Shown: in pieces, positions 49,768-59,652 of the stretch | Numbering within the stretch: position 1 is the first letter of the stretch | Layout: each line of letters opens with the position of its first letter | Assembly: GCF_900128445.1 (NCBI RefSeq) | Contig: NZ_LT671417.1 | Coordinates: 434,001-498,000 of the forward strand | Direction of reading: 5' to 3' | Length of the DNA: 64,000 nt | Origin: Thermophilibacter provencensis | GTDB taxonomy: Bacteria; Actinomycetota; Coriobacteriia; Coriobacteriales; Atopobiaceae | Notes under the pieces: model-generated | Database searches by the model: none | The model's input: only the letters and a program-made list of their open reading frames with translations | Told to the model about the DNA's origin: nothing | Program-made: the position numbers and the translations under genes

Positions 49768-50736
49768 ATGGACAGACAGGAACTGCTGAACAAGAGGGTC
49801 GTCGTCATCTGTGGGGGGTGGTCCGACGAGCGGGACATCTCCATGCTCTCCGCCAATGAGTGCCATGACGCGCTGCTGGAGGCGGGGTTTGGGACGGTCG
49901 ACGTACTTGACCTCGCGAGCAGGGACTTTCTCCCTCGCCTTGTAAGCGGCGGATATGACGTGGCCTTTGTTGCGATGCACGGCGCCTATGGCGAGGACGG
50001 CTGCGTCCAGGGGCTCCTCGAGGTGCTCCACATGCCCTATACCTTCTCGGGCGTGGCGGCGAGCGCCGTGGCGTCTGAGAAGCAGCTCTCAAAGGCGGTG
50101 TACGAGGCCGCGAAGATTCGCGCGCCCCGAGGCGTGGACCTCTCCGCGGGCACGGTCCTCACGGACGACCAGGTGGACTCGCTCGTTGGCGAGCTCGACC
50201 TGCCGCTCTTCGTGAAGCCCGCGGCGAACGGCTCCTCGTTCGGCATCTCTCGCGTGACGGAGCGCGCGGGCGTCAACGACGCCATCGCGCGAGCGTCGGG
50301 CGGCGGCGGGCGCGTGCTCATCGAGGAGTGCGTCGAAGGGACGGAGATCACCGTTCCGGTCATAGGAAACGAAGAGCCGCGCGCGCTCCCCATCGTCGAG
50401 ATCGTGACGGGGGCCGAGTTCTATGACCTCAAGGTCAAGTACGAGCCTTCGTCCATGCATCATGTCATCCCTGCCCGCCTGACGCCGGGCGTATACGCGA
50501 AGGCTCAGGACCTCGCCGTCCGGGCGCACCGCGCCCTCGGCTGCCGGGGCTGCTCCCGAAGTGACTTCATCGTGACCGCCGATGGGGAGCCCGTGATTCT
50601 GGAGACCAACACGATTCCCGGCATGACGGCGGAGAGCCTGCTTCCGGACTCCGCCCGCCACGGCGGCATCGAGTTTCCCGAGCTGTGCACGAGGTTCATC
50701 GAGTACGCGCTCGAGCGCGGGGAGGATCGCGATTAG
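49768..50736 (+). CDS. ddl: D-alanine-D-alanine ligase
   Basis: 322 residues from ATG 49768, with GGAGGAG upstream. ATP-grasp fold: VVICGGWSDERDISMLSA, VAMHGAYGEDGCVQGLLE, FVKPAANGSSFGISRV and ILETNTIPGMTAESLLPD. It makes the D-Ala-D-Ala dipeptide of peptidoglycan. The GMT-type end and the Ser of EGTEIT are intact, so normal vancomycin-sensitive type. It is 3 bases from the next start, so the two are coupled. Confidence 0.94.
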   Translation: MDRQELLNKRVVVICGGWSDERDISMLSANECHDALLEAGFGTVDVLDLASRDFLPRLVSGGYDVAFVAMHGAYGEDGCVQGLLEVLHMPYTFSGVAASAVASEKQLSKAVYEAAKIRAPRGVDLSAGTVLTDDQVDSLVGELDLPLFVKPAANGSSFGISRVTERAGVNDAIARASGGGGRVLIEECVEGTEITVPVIGNEEPRALPIVEIVTGAEFYDLKVKYEPSSMHHVIPARLTPGVYAKAQDLAVRAHRALGCRGCSRSDFIVTADGEPVILETNTIPGMTAESLLPDSARHGGIEFPELCTRFIEYALERGEDRD

Positions 50737-50739
50737 CTG

Positions 50740-53676
50740 ATGACACAACACGACGGCGCCACCCTCGAGGAAATCATCCTTCCTGGGACGCCCGAGGACG
50801 TGCGGCGGCGCTACCTGAGCCTTGCCGAGCGCGCCCGGGGCAGGGGGTTCGGTCCGCTCGAGGAGGACATCGTGGTGCTCGACACCGAGACCACGGGGCT
50901 CTCGTTCAAGGACTGCGAGCTCATCGAGATATCCGCCGCCCGCCTCTCCGGGCGCGAGATTGTGTCGCGCTATGAGACGTTCGTGCACCCCACGGGGCCC
51001 ATTCCCGAGGAGATCTCCAAGCTCACGGGCATAACCAACCGTGACGTCACGGACGCACCGAGCGCTCGGGACGCCGTGGCCGGGCTTGCGGAGTTCGTCG
51101 CGGGCTCTCCCGTGCTTGCGCACAACGCGACCTTCGACCGTACCTTCATCGAGGCGGTCCCGGGCGGCGCCGAGGTGTCCGACACATGGATAGACACCCT
51201 CTCGCTCTCGCGCATCGCACTGCCGAGGCTCTCCACGCACCGCCTTGCGGACATGGCGGAGGCGTTTGGGTGCGCGGGAGTGACCCACCGGGCCGGCGAC
51301 GACGTCGATGCCCTCTCCGGGATGTGGCGGATCCTGCTGCTCGCCCTGAGCGACCTTCCCGACGGCCTTCTCGCCCACCTCGCCGCCATGCACGAGGGGG
51401 TCACGTGGCCCATGAGGCCCGTGCTCTCCTACCTGGCGTCGGAGGGAGACGTGTCCCCGCGTCCCTTCTCGCTCAAGGAGGAGCGGGCGGCGCTCGTCCG
51501 CGAGGCGCGTGGCGAGTCCCGGCCCGACGCGACCGAGCTCGACCGGCTCGTGGTGCCAGGACCCGACGAGGTCGAGGCCGAGTTCGGCCCCGCCGGCGTG
51601 GTCTCGCGCATGTATGAGCATATGGAGCGACGTCCGGAGCAGGTTGCCATGGCGCGCGAGGTGGCAACGGCGCTCGCCACCTCGACGCACCGCGCGATCG
51701 AGGCCGGCACGGGCGTGGGGAAGTCCATCGCGTACCTGCTCCCCGAGGTGCTCTTCGCCAAGAGGAACAACGTCACCGTTGGCGTGGCAACCAAGACCAA
51801 CGCGCTCACCGACCAGCTGGTCTCCCACGAGCTCCCCGCCCTTGCCGCGGCCCTTCCCGGGGGGCTCTCCTATGCGAGCCTCAAGGGGTATGACCACTAC
51901 CCCTGCCTGCACCGTCTTGACCGGGCGGTGAGGGAGGACCTGCCGCTGCCGGCGGTGCCCCATGACGGGAGGTCGGACAACGCGGTGGCGTGCGACATGC
52001 TCACGGCAATCGCGGTTACCTACGCGTATTCCTGCCAGTCGCCCGACGGTGACCTCGACGCCCTCGGCATCAGGTGGCGCTACGTGCCTCGCCCCATGCT
52101 TACCACGACGCCCGGCGAGTGCCTGCGCGGCAGGTGCCCGTACTTTCCCAACGAATGCCCGCTCCACGGAGCTCGCCGCCGCGCCGCAGCCGCGGACGTG
52201 GTTGTGACGAATCACTCGCTGCTGCTGAGAAACGTCACGGCGGAGGGGAAGATCCTCCCGCCGATCAGGAACTGGGTTGTTGACGAGGCACATGGCTTCG
52301 AGGCCGAGGCGCGCCGCCAATGGGCCGTTGAGGTGTCGGGGGAGGAGGCGCGCGCCGCCTTCGAGCTGCTTGGCGGCACGGGGTCCGGAGTTATACACAA
52401 CCTGATGGTCCAAGCGATGGCGCTCGAGGGGTCAACGCTGTTCGTGGGACTTCTCGCCAAGGCCGCGGCGACCCTCGCCCGCGCCTCGGTGAGCGTTGCC
52501 GACCTGTTCATTGCGGTCCACGGCCTTGCGGGGGTTGCGCGCGGGGACGGCGGGTACGACGCCGTTACGCTGTGGATCGGCGAGGAGGTGCGGGGGACGC
52601 AGGAGTGGCGCGAGGTCGCCGACGCCGGGCAGCGCGCCGCTGACGTGCTCTGCGAGGCGGTGAAGCAGCTCGCGGAGGCCTCCGAGGCGCTGGGCGAGGA
52701 GGCCCCGGCGGCCGCGGCCGACCTCGGGGAGTCCACGAGGTTCCTCCGCGACCTCCTCTCTGGCATTACGCTCATCTGCGAGGGGACGGACGAGTCCTAT
52801 GTGTACTCGGCCCAGCTCTCGCGCTCCAAGCGCCGCATCGCGTCCGAGCGGCTCGTGGCCGAGAAGCTCGACGTGGGCGCCGACCTTGCCAGCAGGTGGC
52901 TGCCCGAGATGCAAAGCGTCGTCTTCACCTCGGCGACGATCGCCGTGGGCGACGACTTCTCCCACTTCGACCACGCGGTGGGCCTCGACCTCCTCGGAGA
53001 GGGGAGCCATCGTGACGTGCGGCTTGACTCGAGCTTCGACTTCGACGGGCACATGTCCGTCGTGCTGGCGCGTGACCTGCCCGCACCTAACGACCGCGCC
53101 TACCTGCCTGCCCTCGAGGACCTGCTCTTCGACGTGCACGTTGCCATGGGTGGCTCGGTCCTCACGCTCTTCACCAACCGACGGGACATGGAGCGCGTCT
53201 ATGAGTCTCTGAGACCGCGCCTGGCGGCCGCGGGGCTCGAGGTCGTCTGTCAGAGCAGGGGGGCGTCGCCCCGGCGGCTGCGCCAGCGCTTTATGGAGGA
53301 GACCACGCTCTCGCTCATGGCCCTGCGCTCGTTCTGGGAGGGCTTCGACGCCACGGGCGATACCCTGCGCTGCGTGGTCATCCCCAAGCTGCCCTTTGCG
53401 AGCCCCAACGACCCCCTCGTGCGCGAGCGCGACCTGCGCGAGGACCGCGCCTGGTGGAAGTACTCCCTTCCGGACGCCGTTATCTCGGTCAAGCAGGCGG
53501 CCGGTCGCCTGATTCGCTCTTCGACGGACACGGGGGTCCTCGTCCTCGCGGACTCGCGCCTCGTGAGCAAGGGATATGGTCGGCTCTTCGTGAGCTCGCT
53601 GCCGTCGAGGAGCGTGACGCGCCTCGAGAGCTCCAACGTGGGGCGCTATCTTTCGCTCTGGCGCGCGAGCCACTAG
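50740..53676 (+). CDS. dinG: DnaQ-DinG fusion: DEDDh exonuclease and XPD/DinG-like helicase
   Basis: 978 residues. The N-terminal DEDDh exonuclease has DTETTG (48-53), HNATFDRTF (128-136) and HRAGDDVDAL (183-192). The helicase has motif I AGTGVGKS (322-329), four candidate iron-sulfur cysteines (389, 461, 466, 473; LRGRCPYFPNECPLH), DEAH (515-518) and motif VI KQAAGRLIRS. Gram-positive DinG proteins have this fused plan. It acts on 5'-tailed or forked DNA in repair. It overlaps the convergent WYL gene by 4 bases at the stops. Confidence 0.92.
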   Translation: MTQHDGATLEEIILPGTPEDVRRRYLSLAERARGRGFGPLEEDIVVLDTETTGLSFKDCELIEISAARLSGREIVSRYETFVHPTGPIPEEISKLTGITNRDVTDAPSARDAVAGLAEFVAGSPVLAHNATFDRTFIEAVPGGAEVSDTWIDTLSLSRIALPRLSTHRLADMAEAFGCAGVTHRAGDDVDALSGMWRILLLALSDLPDGLLAHLAAMHEGVTWPMRPVLSYLASEGDVSPRPFSLKEERAALVREARGESRPDATELDRLVVPGPDEVEAEFGPAGVVSRMYEHMERRPEQVAMAREVATALATSTHRAIEAGTGVGKSIAYLLPEVLFAKRNNVTVGVATKTNALTDQLVSHELPALAAALPGGLSYASLKGYDHYPCLHRLDRAVREDLPLPAVPHDGRSDNAVACDMLTAIAVTYAYSCQSPDGDLDALGIRWRYVPRPMLTTTPGECLRGRCPYFPNECPLHGARRRAAAADVVVTNHSLLLRNVTAEGKILPPIRNWVVDEAHGFEAEARRQWAVEVSGEEARAAFELLGGTGSGVIHNLMVQAMALEGSTLFVGLLAKAAATLARASVSVADLFIAVHGLAGVARGDGGYDAVTLWIGEEVRGTQEWREVADAGQRAADVLCEAVKQLAEASEALGEEAPAAAADLGESTRFLRDLLSGITLICEGTDESYVYSAQLSRSKRRIASERLVAEKLDVGADLASRWLPEMQSVVFTSATIAVGDDFSHFDHAVGLDLLGEGSHRDVRLDSSFDFDGHMSVVLARDLPAPNDRAYLPALEDLLFDVHVAMGGSVLTLFTNRRDMERVYESLRPRLAAAGLEVVCQSRGASPRRLRQRFMEETTLSLMALRSFWEGFDATGDTLRCVVIPKLPFASPNDPLVRERDLREDRAWWKYSLPDAVISVKQAAGRLIRSSTDTGVLVLADSRLVSKGYGRLFVSSLPSRSVTRLESSNVGRYLSLWRASH

Positions 53677-54611
53677 AGGGCCGCTCGGGGCCCGTCCATG
53701 AGGAGGCTGCGGGCGTACTCCAGCGCGAGCCGCGCTACCTCGGGGTCCGCGGTTCGGGCCGTGCCCCCGCAGGCGGCGATCATGCGGGGGAGCCACATGC
53801 CGCCGTAGTAGTCGATCCGCGCGCTCACGGAGCCGTCCTCCCCGGCGCCCGTCACGCGCAGGTCATGCCAGGGGAGCAGGTCGAGGTAGCGCGGGTCGCC
53901 GAAGGTGATGTCGACCTCGCGCCGCTCGTCCTTCTCGCGCTCCTTGGGCTTGGTGATCTTTGGTCCCCGCCCCAGCTCCTTCATGCGGTCGAGCCTGAAG
54001 GTCCGCTCGCCCCCTCGTTCCAAATCGTGAGCGTCGAGGTACCAGGAGTCGCCCTCGGCTCTGATGGCGCGCGGCACGCAGCTGCGTCGACGCGCCTGCG
54101 CGTCCTCAGCCCCTCTATACAGGAAGGACAGCGAGGTGTGCTCGAGGATGGCCCGCGCGCACGACTCGACCTTCTCCGACTCGGTCCCGCCGCGCGACCC
54201 GACGACCCTTCGCACGAGGTCCTCCCGTACGGGCTCGGCGCCGAGCGCCGCCTCGAGGCGCCCCCGTAGGGGGTCGTCCGGACTCACGCCCAGGCGCTCG
54301 AGCGCGGCCGACAGCGCGACCGTCTCCCCGCGGGTGAGGCGCAGCCTCCTCCCGCGCACCCCGCCGGAGAAGGCGAGCGTGGCGTCGCCGTCTTCCTCAA
54401 GGGTGAGGGGAAGTCCTATCCCGCCTGACGCGGAGGAGGTGCCAACGAGCCCTATGAGCTTCTCGGCGCGCTCGGGCGTCGTTCCCAGACGGGCCGCCAC
54501 CGCCTCGGCGGAGAGCGCGTCGCCCGCCTCGGAGAGGCTGGAGACGAGGGCGACAAGCTCTCGCGCCTCGTCGACCGCGCCGATCCTGCCGGCGGACGTC
54601 CTACGAGGCAT
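53673..54611 (-). CDS. WYL-domain transcriptional regulator, PafC-like
   Basis: 312 residues. An N-terminal HTH (ALSAEAVAARLGTTPERAEKL) is followed by a WYL domain (SLSFLYRG, CVPRAIRAEGDSWYLDAHD, ERTFRLDRMKEL) and the WCX end. It is the downstream half of a pair overlapping by 11 bases. PafB/PafC of actinobacteria act together as a LexA-independent DNA-damage activator; the pairing supports that role here. It ends overlapping dinG. Confidence 0.82.
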   Translation of the reverse strand: MPRRTSAGRIGAVDEARELVALVSSLSEAGDALSAEAVAARLGTTPERAEKLIGLVGTSSASGGIGLPLTLEEDGDATLAFSGGVRGRRLRLTRGETVALSAALERLGVSPDDPLRGRLEAALGAEPVREDLVRRVVGSRGGTESEKVESCARAILEHTSLSFLYRGAEDAQARRRSCVPRAIRAEGDSWYLDAHDLERGGERTFRLDRMKELGRGPKITKPKEREKDERREVDITFGDPRYLDLLPWHDLRVTGAGEDGSVSARIDYYGGMWLPRMIAACGGTARTADPEVARLALEYARSLLMDGPRAAL

Positions 54612-55566
54612 CGGCGGTCACCCCCTCGAGCACGCGGTGCCACGCCTCGACCAGCTCGGCCGGACCGATGGGTATGACGCCCTCGGCGACGGCCCAGCTG
54701 GCCGCGTCCTCGACGCTGCTCACCTCAACCTCCCAGATCGTGCGCCCGCCAAGCGAGAAGAACGTCCCGTTGGCGCCTGCCGCCCGCCTCACGTCCCCCT
54801 CTCGGTCGTCCGGGAGCTCGAGGCGAGCCACGGCCGTTGTCTCGCCCATCTGGAACGGAAGCCTCCTCCAGTCGTCGACCGAGAAGTCGGGGGGCATTGA
54901 GACGGGCAGGTCGTTGACGATGCAGGCGCGGTTTATGCGATCGACGCGATAGGTCCTCGTCCCGCCCTCGATGACGGAGCCGTCATCCCGCAACCTCCCG
55001 GCAACGAGATAGAGCTCCCCGCGCAGACCGAAGAACGCGTAGGGCGCGACGAGGCGCTCGGACTCCCTCCCGCGCGCGTCGCGGTAGGAGATGCGCACTG
55101 CGCGACCCTCCGTGAGGGCATCCCTGAGCGCGGCGAGGGGCCGGGCGTCCTCCCGCCGCGCCGCGCGCAGTGGGGACGCCTCGGCGAAGGCGCGTGTCAG
55201 CTTGGCGAGCGCGAAGCGAAGCTCTCCGGCGAGCGGGAAGGAGGGGTCCTCAATGAGAGGCTGACACGCAATCTCAAGAACGGCGGCCTCCATTGCCCCG
55301 ATCTCGGCCCCGTCAGGGTACGAGGACGCCTCGTCCACCGACCACGACGACTCGTCGCCGGGGTGTGGGCGCTCGCGGACGACCACCCCGCACGCGGCGA
55401 GCACCGTGCGGTCGCGCGAGAACGCGCGACGGAAGCTATCTGCGGAAAGGCCGGGATAGAAGTCCCTCGCGAGGTCCGACGAGGGGATGGGCGCGCTCGC
55501 GTTCATGAAGGCGAGCGCGAGCGAGCAGATCCTTCTTGCCCGTTCGTCGTCCTTCGTGATCTTCAT
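54601..55566 (-). CDS. WYL-domain transcriptional regulator, PafB-like
   Basis: 321 residues from ATG 55566 (the frame opens further to 55626). The HTH region (IPSSDLARDFYPGLSADSFRRAFSRDRTVLAACG) precedes a WYL domain (AVRISYRDARGRESERLVAPYAFFGLRGELYLVAG, TRTYRVDRINRA) and a WCX-like C-terminus. It overlaps the PafC-like gene. Single-stranded DNA is thought to be the ligand for this family; not testable here. Confidence 0.8.
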   Translation of the reverse strand: MKITKDDERARRICSLALAFMNASAPIPSSDLARDFYPGLSADSFRRAFSRDRTVLAACGVVVRERPHPGDESSWSVDEASSYPDGAEIGAMEAAVLEIACQPLIEDPSFPLAGELRFALAKLTRAFAEASPLRAARREDARPLAALRDALTEGRAVRISYRDARGRESERLVAPYAFFGLRGELYLVAGRLRDDGSVIEGGTRTYRVDRINRACIVNDLPVSMPPDFSVDDWRRLPFQMGETTAVARLELPDDREGDVRRAAGANGTFFSLGGRTIWEVEVSSVEDAASWAVAEGVIPIGPAELVEAWHRVLEGVTADAS

Positions 55567-55636
55567 GCCGCACACCCCGCATCCCGCTTCCGCCTGCCGA
55601 GCGGCCCTGCGCGCCGCCCGGTACATCTGCGTCTTT

Positions 55637-55666
55637 TTAACGAAAGAAAAGCATAAGACGTATACT
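55637..55666 (+). promoter_or_regulatory. Candidate promoter of the M28 peptidase gene
   Basis: TTAACG (55637-55642), 18-base spacer, TATACT (55661-55666), about 60 bases before the ATG at 55728. The spacer is AT-rich against GC-rich surroundings. Confidence 0.4.
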
Positions 55667-55727
55667 GTCTAGATTGTATGCACCCGGATGAGCACGTCTT
55701 TCGAGACTCTTCAAAAGGACGCCCAGT

Positions 55728-58257
55728 ATGGCTATGACTCACGACTACTTGGATTACCTCAACCAGAGGGTCGGCATCGCTCCTGCGAACAGTCAGGAGG
55801 AGCTTCAGGCAGCCGAGACCATTGCGAGCCTCATGGGCCAGCATGACGTCGAACCCGCCATCGAGGAGTTTGACGTCCCCTCCGTTTCTGGATTGGTCCC
55901 CGCGATCATCTCCATCGCGATGTTCCTCGGCGCGCTTGTCTCGGGCTTTGGCGTGGGGGCTCTCACCCTCATCGGCTTCCTCCTCGCCGCCGTGCCGGCC
56001 GTGCTGGCTCTGCTGAGGGCGTTCGGAAGGGAGCCCTCCCTGGCAATCGGCCCGAGCACCAGAAGCCAGAACGTCATTGCCGTGCACCGGGCGACCGGAC
56101 CGCTCGTGGTCAAGGGGAGCCGCCCCATCGTGGTCGTGGCGCACTACGACACCCCCCATGAGAACTTCCTCTACTCCACGGCCATTGCTCCCTACCTCCC
56201 GCTTGTCTCCCGCGTCTCGGCGCCCTGCTCGTATGCCGTCGCCGTGTGCGCGTTCGTCCAGCTGCTGGGCTTCATTCCAGCCCCCGCCCGCATCGTGTTC
56301 TGGGTGCTGGGCATCCTCGCGACGCTCCCCTCCGTCCTTCTCGCCGTTGGGGCGATCTATGAGCGCGTCTCCCCGTGCACCCTCGGGGCGAACGACAACA
56401 AGGCCTCCATTGCGTCCCTGCTGGGCGTGATGGAGAACGTGCGCCCGAGCGGTCTTGTCCCCACCCCTCGTCCCACCGCGGAGCCGGAGCCCGAGATCCC
56501 CGAGGAGGGGCCGGAGGAGCCCGCTTCTGAGGATGGTGGCTATCTCGCCGCGGAGCCGGCGGGAGCCCCGGTTCCGGAGGAGCCCGCGACGGCACCCGCC
56601 CCCTCCGTGCCGGTCACGCCTGCCGAGAAGGTCGTCGGCGTCCGCCACGGCGCCGAGGTCCTGCGCGCACTCGGCGTCCTCCCGGAGGACTGCGAGATTG
56701 AGTACGACCTGCCGCCCGTCGTTGAGGCGGCGCCCGCTCCGGAGCCCGCCCCCGTACGAGCCGCGGCCCCTGCCACCCTCCCGATAGACGCGGTCATCGG
56801 GATGGGCTCCCGCCCCCTCGCCGGAGCCCATCCCGATGACCGCGTCCGACTTCGAGCCCGAGCCCGAGGAGGAGCGCGACTCCGCGAGCCCGCTTGACAC
56901 CATCCGTCAGGTTGCCGGGGGCCTTCTGGGGCGTGTCACGGAGATGGCGCGCTCCATCATCCCCGCCCCCGCCGACGGGGCCGATGATGCGGCGACGCCG
57001 CTCCCGTCCGATGAGGGGCAGGAGAGCGGCCCCGCAACCGCTTCCGCACCCATGGAAGAGCCTCAGCCCACGCCCGCCGCAGGGGCGCCCGAGCAGCCCG
57101 CTGATCCCCAGGCCGCACCGGCGGAGACCGTCGAGGAGACGGCGCCCTTCACCGCCGTCTCCGATGACCAGACCACTCGTGACGAGCTCCTTTCCACGGG
57201 CCGCTTCTCACTGGTGATGGACGACGAGACGAGCCACGGCGTCGGGCCGAAGGATTCCTCGGGGCTGAGCGAGCTGGGCGACACCGCTGACAGCCTTGAC
57301 GCCACGCAGCCAACCGCCCCCGTCTCGGCCCCGCGGCCCAAGGCCCCGGAGGACCCCGAGTGGGGCAAGACGGACTATCGCCCCCAGGTCTCCAACGTCG
57401 CGCGGAGGGCGACCCTCTTTGACCTCCCCGACCCTAACGAGAACACCGTTGACCCGCTGGGCAGCACGGGCAAGACGCGCCCGACCAATTCCTCCACCGC
57501 CTCCGAGTCCCTCCCCGTCATTACCGCCGCAGATCTTCAGCCCGACGAGCAGCCCCTCGAAGACGAGGAGGGGCAGGGCGCTTCCCAGGGCGGCCTCTCG
57601 GGACTTCTGGGTCGTGCGAAGGGCCTCTTCTCCCGTCTCACGACGCAGGGCTCCGCTGAGCCCGAGGATGGCTCTGGGGACAACGAGGGCGACGACCCCA
57701 TGTGGCGCGGCGGCGCGGCGGCGCGCGGCGGCCTCAGGCTTGTCGAGGACGAGGAGGCCGCCCCGACCGAGGAGGAGCTGCGCGACGCCGTCCTCTCGCT
57801 CGGGGACGACGAGCTCCTCGCCCACGACATCTGGTTCGTCGCCCTCGGCGCCTCCGCGCTCGACCACGCCGGCATGAGGTCGTTCCTGAGCAAGCACCGC
57901 CGTGACGTCCGCGGCGCCTTCGTGGTCAATCTCGACTGCGTCGGTGCGGGCGACCTCACCGTCCTCACGCGCGAAGGGGCCGACGTCCCGCGGCGCTCCG
58001 ACCGCCGCCTCGGCCGTCTTCTCGCCAACGCGGCCCGAGACCTCCATGTTGAGATGGGTCAGGCTCGCTATGACTGGACCTCGACGGATGCCCATCCTGC
58101 CATGCGCTCGTCCATGCGCGCTGCGACGATCATGGGCATCAACGAGAATGGCCTTCCGGCCCTCTCCCGCACCCTCGACGACGTTGCGGAAAACGTCTCC
58201 GGTGACCAGGCTCACGCCGTGGCAGAGATTGTTACCGAGATGATCCGTCGATCCTAG
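55728..58257 (+). pseudogene. M28-type membrane peptidase homologue, frameshifted
   Basis: Two overlapping frames make one protein of about 840 residues. Frame one (55728-56897) has two to four membrane helices, VVVAHYDTPHENF with a zinc-type His-x-Asp and GANDNKASIASLLGVMENV. Frame two (from before 56836 to 58257) has a long acidic Pro-rich insert and then the rest of the M28 fold (RGAFVVNLDCVGAGDLTVLT, TSTDAHPAMR). A +1 shift is needed; deleting one C from CCCCC at 56813-56817 joins IGMGSRP to SPEPIPMTASDF. The usual catalytic Glu-Glu position reads GASALDHAG, so even the intact form may be inactive. A sequencing error cannot be excluded. Confidence 0.75.
56787..56846. repeat. Perfect 24-bp inverted repeat at the M28 frameshift
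   Basis: Arms 56787-56810 and 56823-56846 are exact inverse copies around a 12-base loop (CGCCCCCTCGCC). The homopolymer that would restore the frame is in the loop. It is unrelated to the GGGACAG palindrome family. Confidence 0.9.
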
Positions 58258-58698
58258 GCTGCGCTCACATTAGCTCCCGAGGAGCCCCTCTCGCCGCCGT
58301 CGCGCCTTACGTGACGGCGGCGAGTCTTTTGAGCTGGGCACGGCCTGCGTGCCCAGCCGCGGGCGGGTGTCCGCCGCAGAGGCGGTCCCCTCCCACGAGA
58401 ATCGCCATTGGTCCCTCTCGCAACCGTTCCGACCCCGTCTTCCTTCTCGCACCCTGTCGTCTTCTCCTCGAATCTCTCATGCGCCCTCCTCTCTGAGCGG
58501 GTCACACGATACGAGGGGGCACGTTCCGCTCCGTGACACGAAGCGTCTCCGACACTGACGGAAAGCTGCCAAGAGGTGCAAACAAAGATTTCCTACGAAC
58601 TGTTCGATAGCCCCATTTGCTATGAAGACGCATAATCGAGCGCAACGCTCCGATCGTACGGGACGTCCGCCCTCCATGGGTTCTCCGCCGAGCGGGAC
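58258..58698. other. Intergenic region between M28 homologue and bioY
   Basis: 440 bases between convergent genes. It opens with the terminator at 58290-58332. From 58335 to 58698 I see no gene, no repeat-family copy and no tRNA; small ORFs there lack ribosome sites and family features. Confidence 0.5.
58290..58332 (+). terminator. Intrinsic terminator after the M28 homologue
   Basis: CTCGCCGCCGTC (58290-58301) pairs perfectly with GACGGCGGCGAG (58313-58324), followed by TCTTTTGA. Confidence 0.85.
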
Positions 58699-59241
58699 CT
58701 AGGCGCTCGTCAGGGCCGACGGGCCACCGAGAGCGTGCCTCACGCGCAGCCCCGCGGCCACCCCAACGCCGAGCTTGATGACGTCGGGGAGCACGAAGGG
58801 AACGACTGCCGAGAGCGCCGCCGCAGGAAGTGAGACGGAGAGGTAGGCGGCGAGCTGCGCCGTCCCAAGCGCATAGGAGGTGGCGAGCATCACCACGGCA
58901 CATATGGCGTGGCGGGCGGACTCGGGTAGCACGCGAAGGAGAAGAGCCGGGGCGCCGAGGGCGGTCCCGAGCAGAAAACCCCAGAGGAAGCCGCCCGTTG
59001 GCCCTATGAGCTGGCCCACGCCACCCGAGAATCCCGAGAACACGGGGAGCCCGAGCGCTCCCACGAGCAGGTAGAGCCCCACCGCGGAGACCGCGCCCCG
59101 CCCGCCGAGAATGGGAGGAAGCATGGCGAGCACGAGCGTCTGGAGGGTGAAGGGGACAGGCCCAAGCGGCACCGTCACCATGGCGGACACGGAGAGAAGG
59201 GCCACGGCCGCTCCGATGCGGCAAATCTGGGCAGCGCTCAT
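58699..59241 (-). CDS. bioY: Biotin transporter BioY (ECF S-component)
   Basis: 180 residues from ATG 59241, with GGGAG at 5 bases. Six hydrophobic segments with the BioY signature: VTVPLGPVPFTLQTLVLAML near the start, GPTGGFLWGFLLG in the middle, and KLGVGVAAGLRV near the end. It binds biotin and works with a shared ECF energising module not encoded nearby. No biotin synthesis genes are in the window, consistent with scavenging. No BirA operator was recognised. Confidence 0.92.
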   Translation of the reverse strand: MSAAQICRIGAAVALLSVSAMVTVPLGPVPFTLQTLVLAMLPPILGGRGAVSAVGLYLLVGALGLPVFSGFSGGVGQLIGPTGGFLWGFLLGTALGAPALLLRVLPESARHAICAVVMLATSYALGTAQLAAYLSVSLPAAALSAVVPFVLPDVIKLGVGVAAGLRVRHALGGPSALTSA

Positions 59242-59480
59242 GAGGACTCCCATCGCGGCGGCGCACGGTCCCGCGCCGCCGGCTTGATTGAATATGCAGG
59301 ACACCAGTCTATCCCCTTGCTCGCCGCCGCTGCGCACGGGAGGGCAAAGGACCTATCGAGAGGCCGGGCCAAGAGGGAGATGGCCGAGCCCAGGGGTTTT
59401 GATTCGCTCGTGCGCATCGCGTGGACGCCTGAGGTGCCACCGTTCCTCTCGGCAGAGTGTGGTAGAATCAGCTCTCGCAA

Positions 59481-59555
59481 GCGGGCATCGCCAAGTGGTA
59501 AGGCATCAGCTTCCCAAGCTGACATTCGCGGGTTCGAGTCCCGTTGCCCGCTCCA
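59481..59555 (+). tRNA. tRNA-Gly (anticodon CCC)
   Basis: A 75-base tRNA: acceptor GCGGGCA with TGCCCGC, anticodon loop TTCCCAA, T-loop GGTTCGAGTCC and an encoded CCA. It reads GGG codons. Confidence 0.95.
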
Positions 59556-59564
59556 GAAATTGTC

Positions 59565-59587
59565 AGGGCCCCGAAAGGGGCCCTTTC
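59565..59587 (+). terminator. Terminator of the tRNA-Gly transcript
   Basis: AGGGCCCC, loop GAAA, GGGGCCCT (59565-59584), then TT. A compact GNRA-capped hairpin. Confidence 0.75.
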
Positions 59588-59652
59588 CATGTGGGTAGAA
59601 CCTTTATGCGCGCGACGCGCGCCCGCATGAGATTGTCGAAAGGAACAGCATC

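Noticed and set aside
59242-59480. BirA operator upstream of bioY
   Set aside because: I could not find the long TTGTAAAC-type dyad; nothing better than chance was seen.
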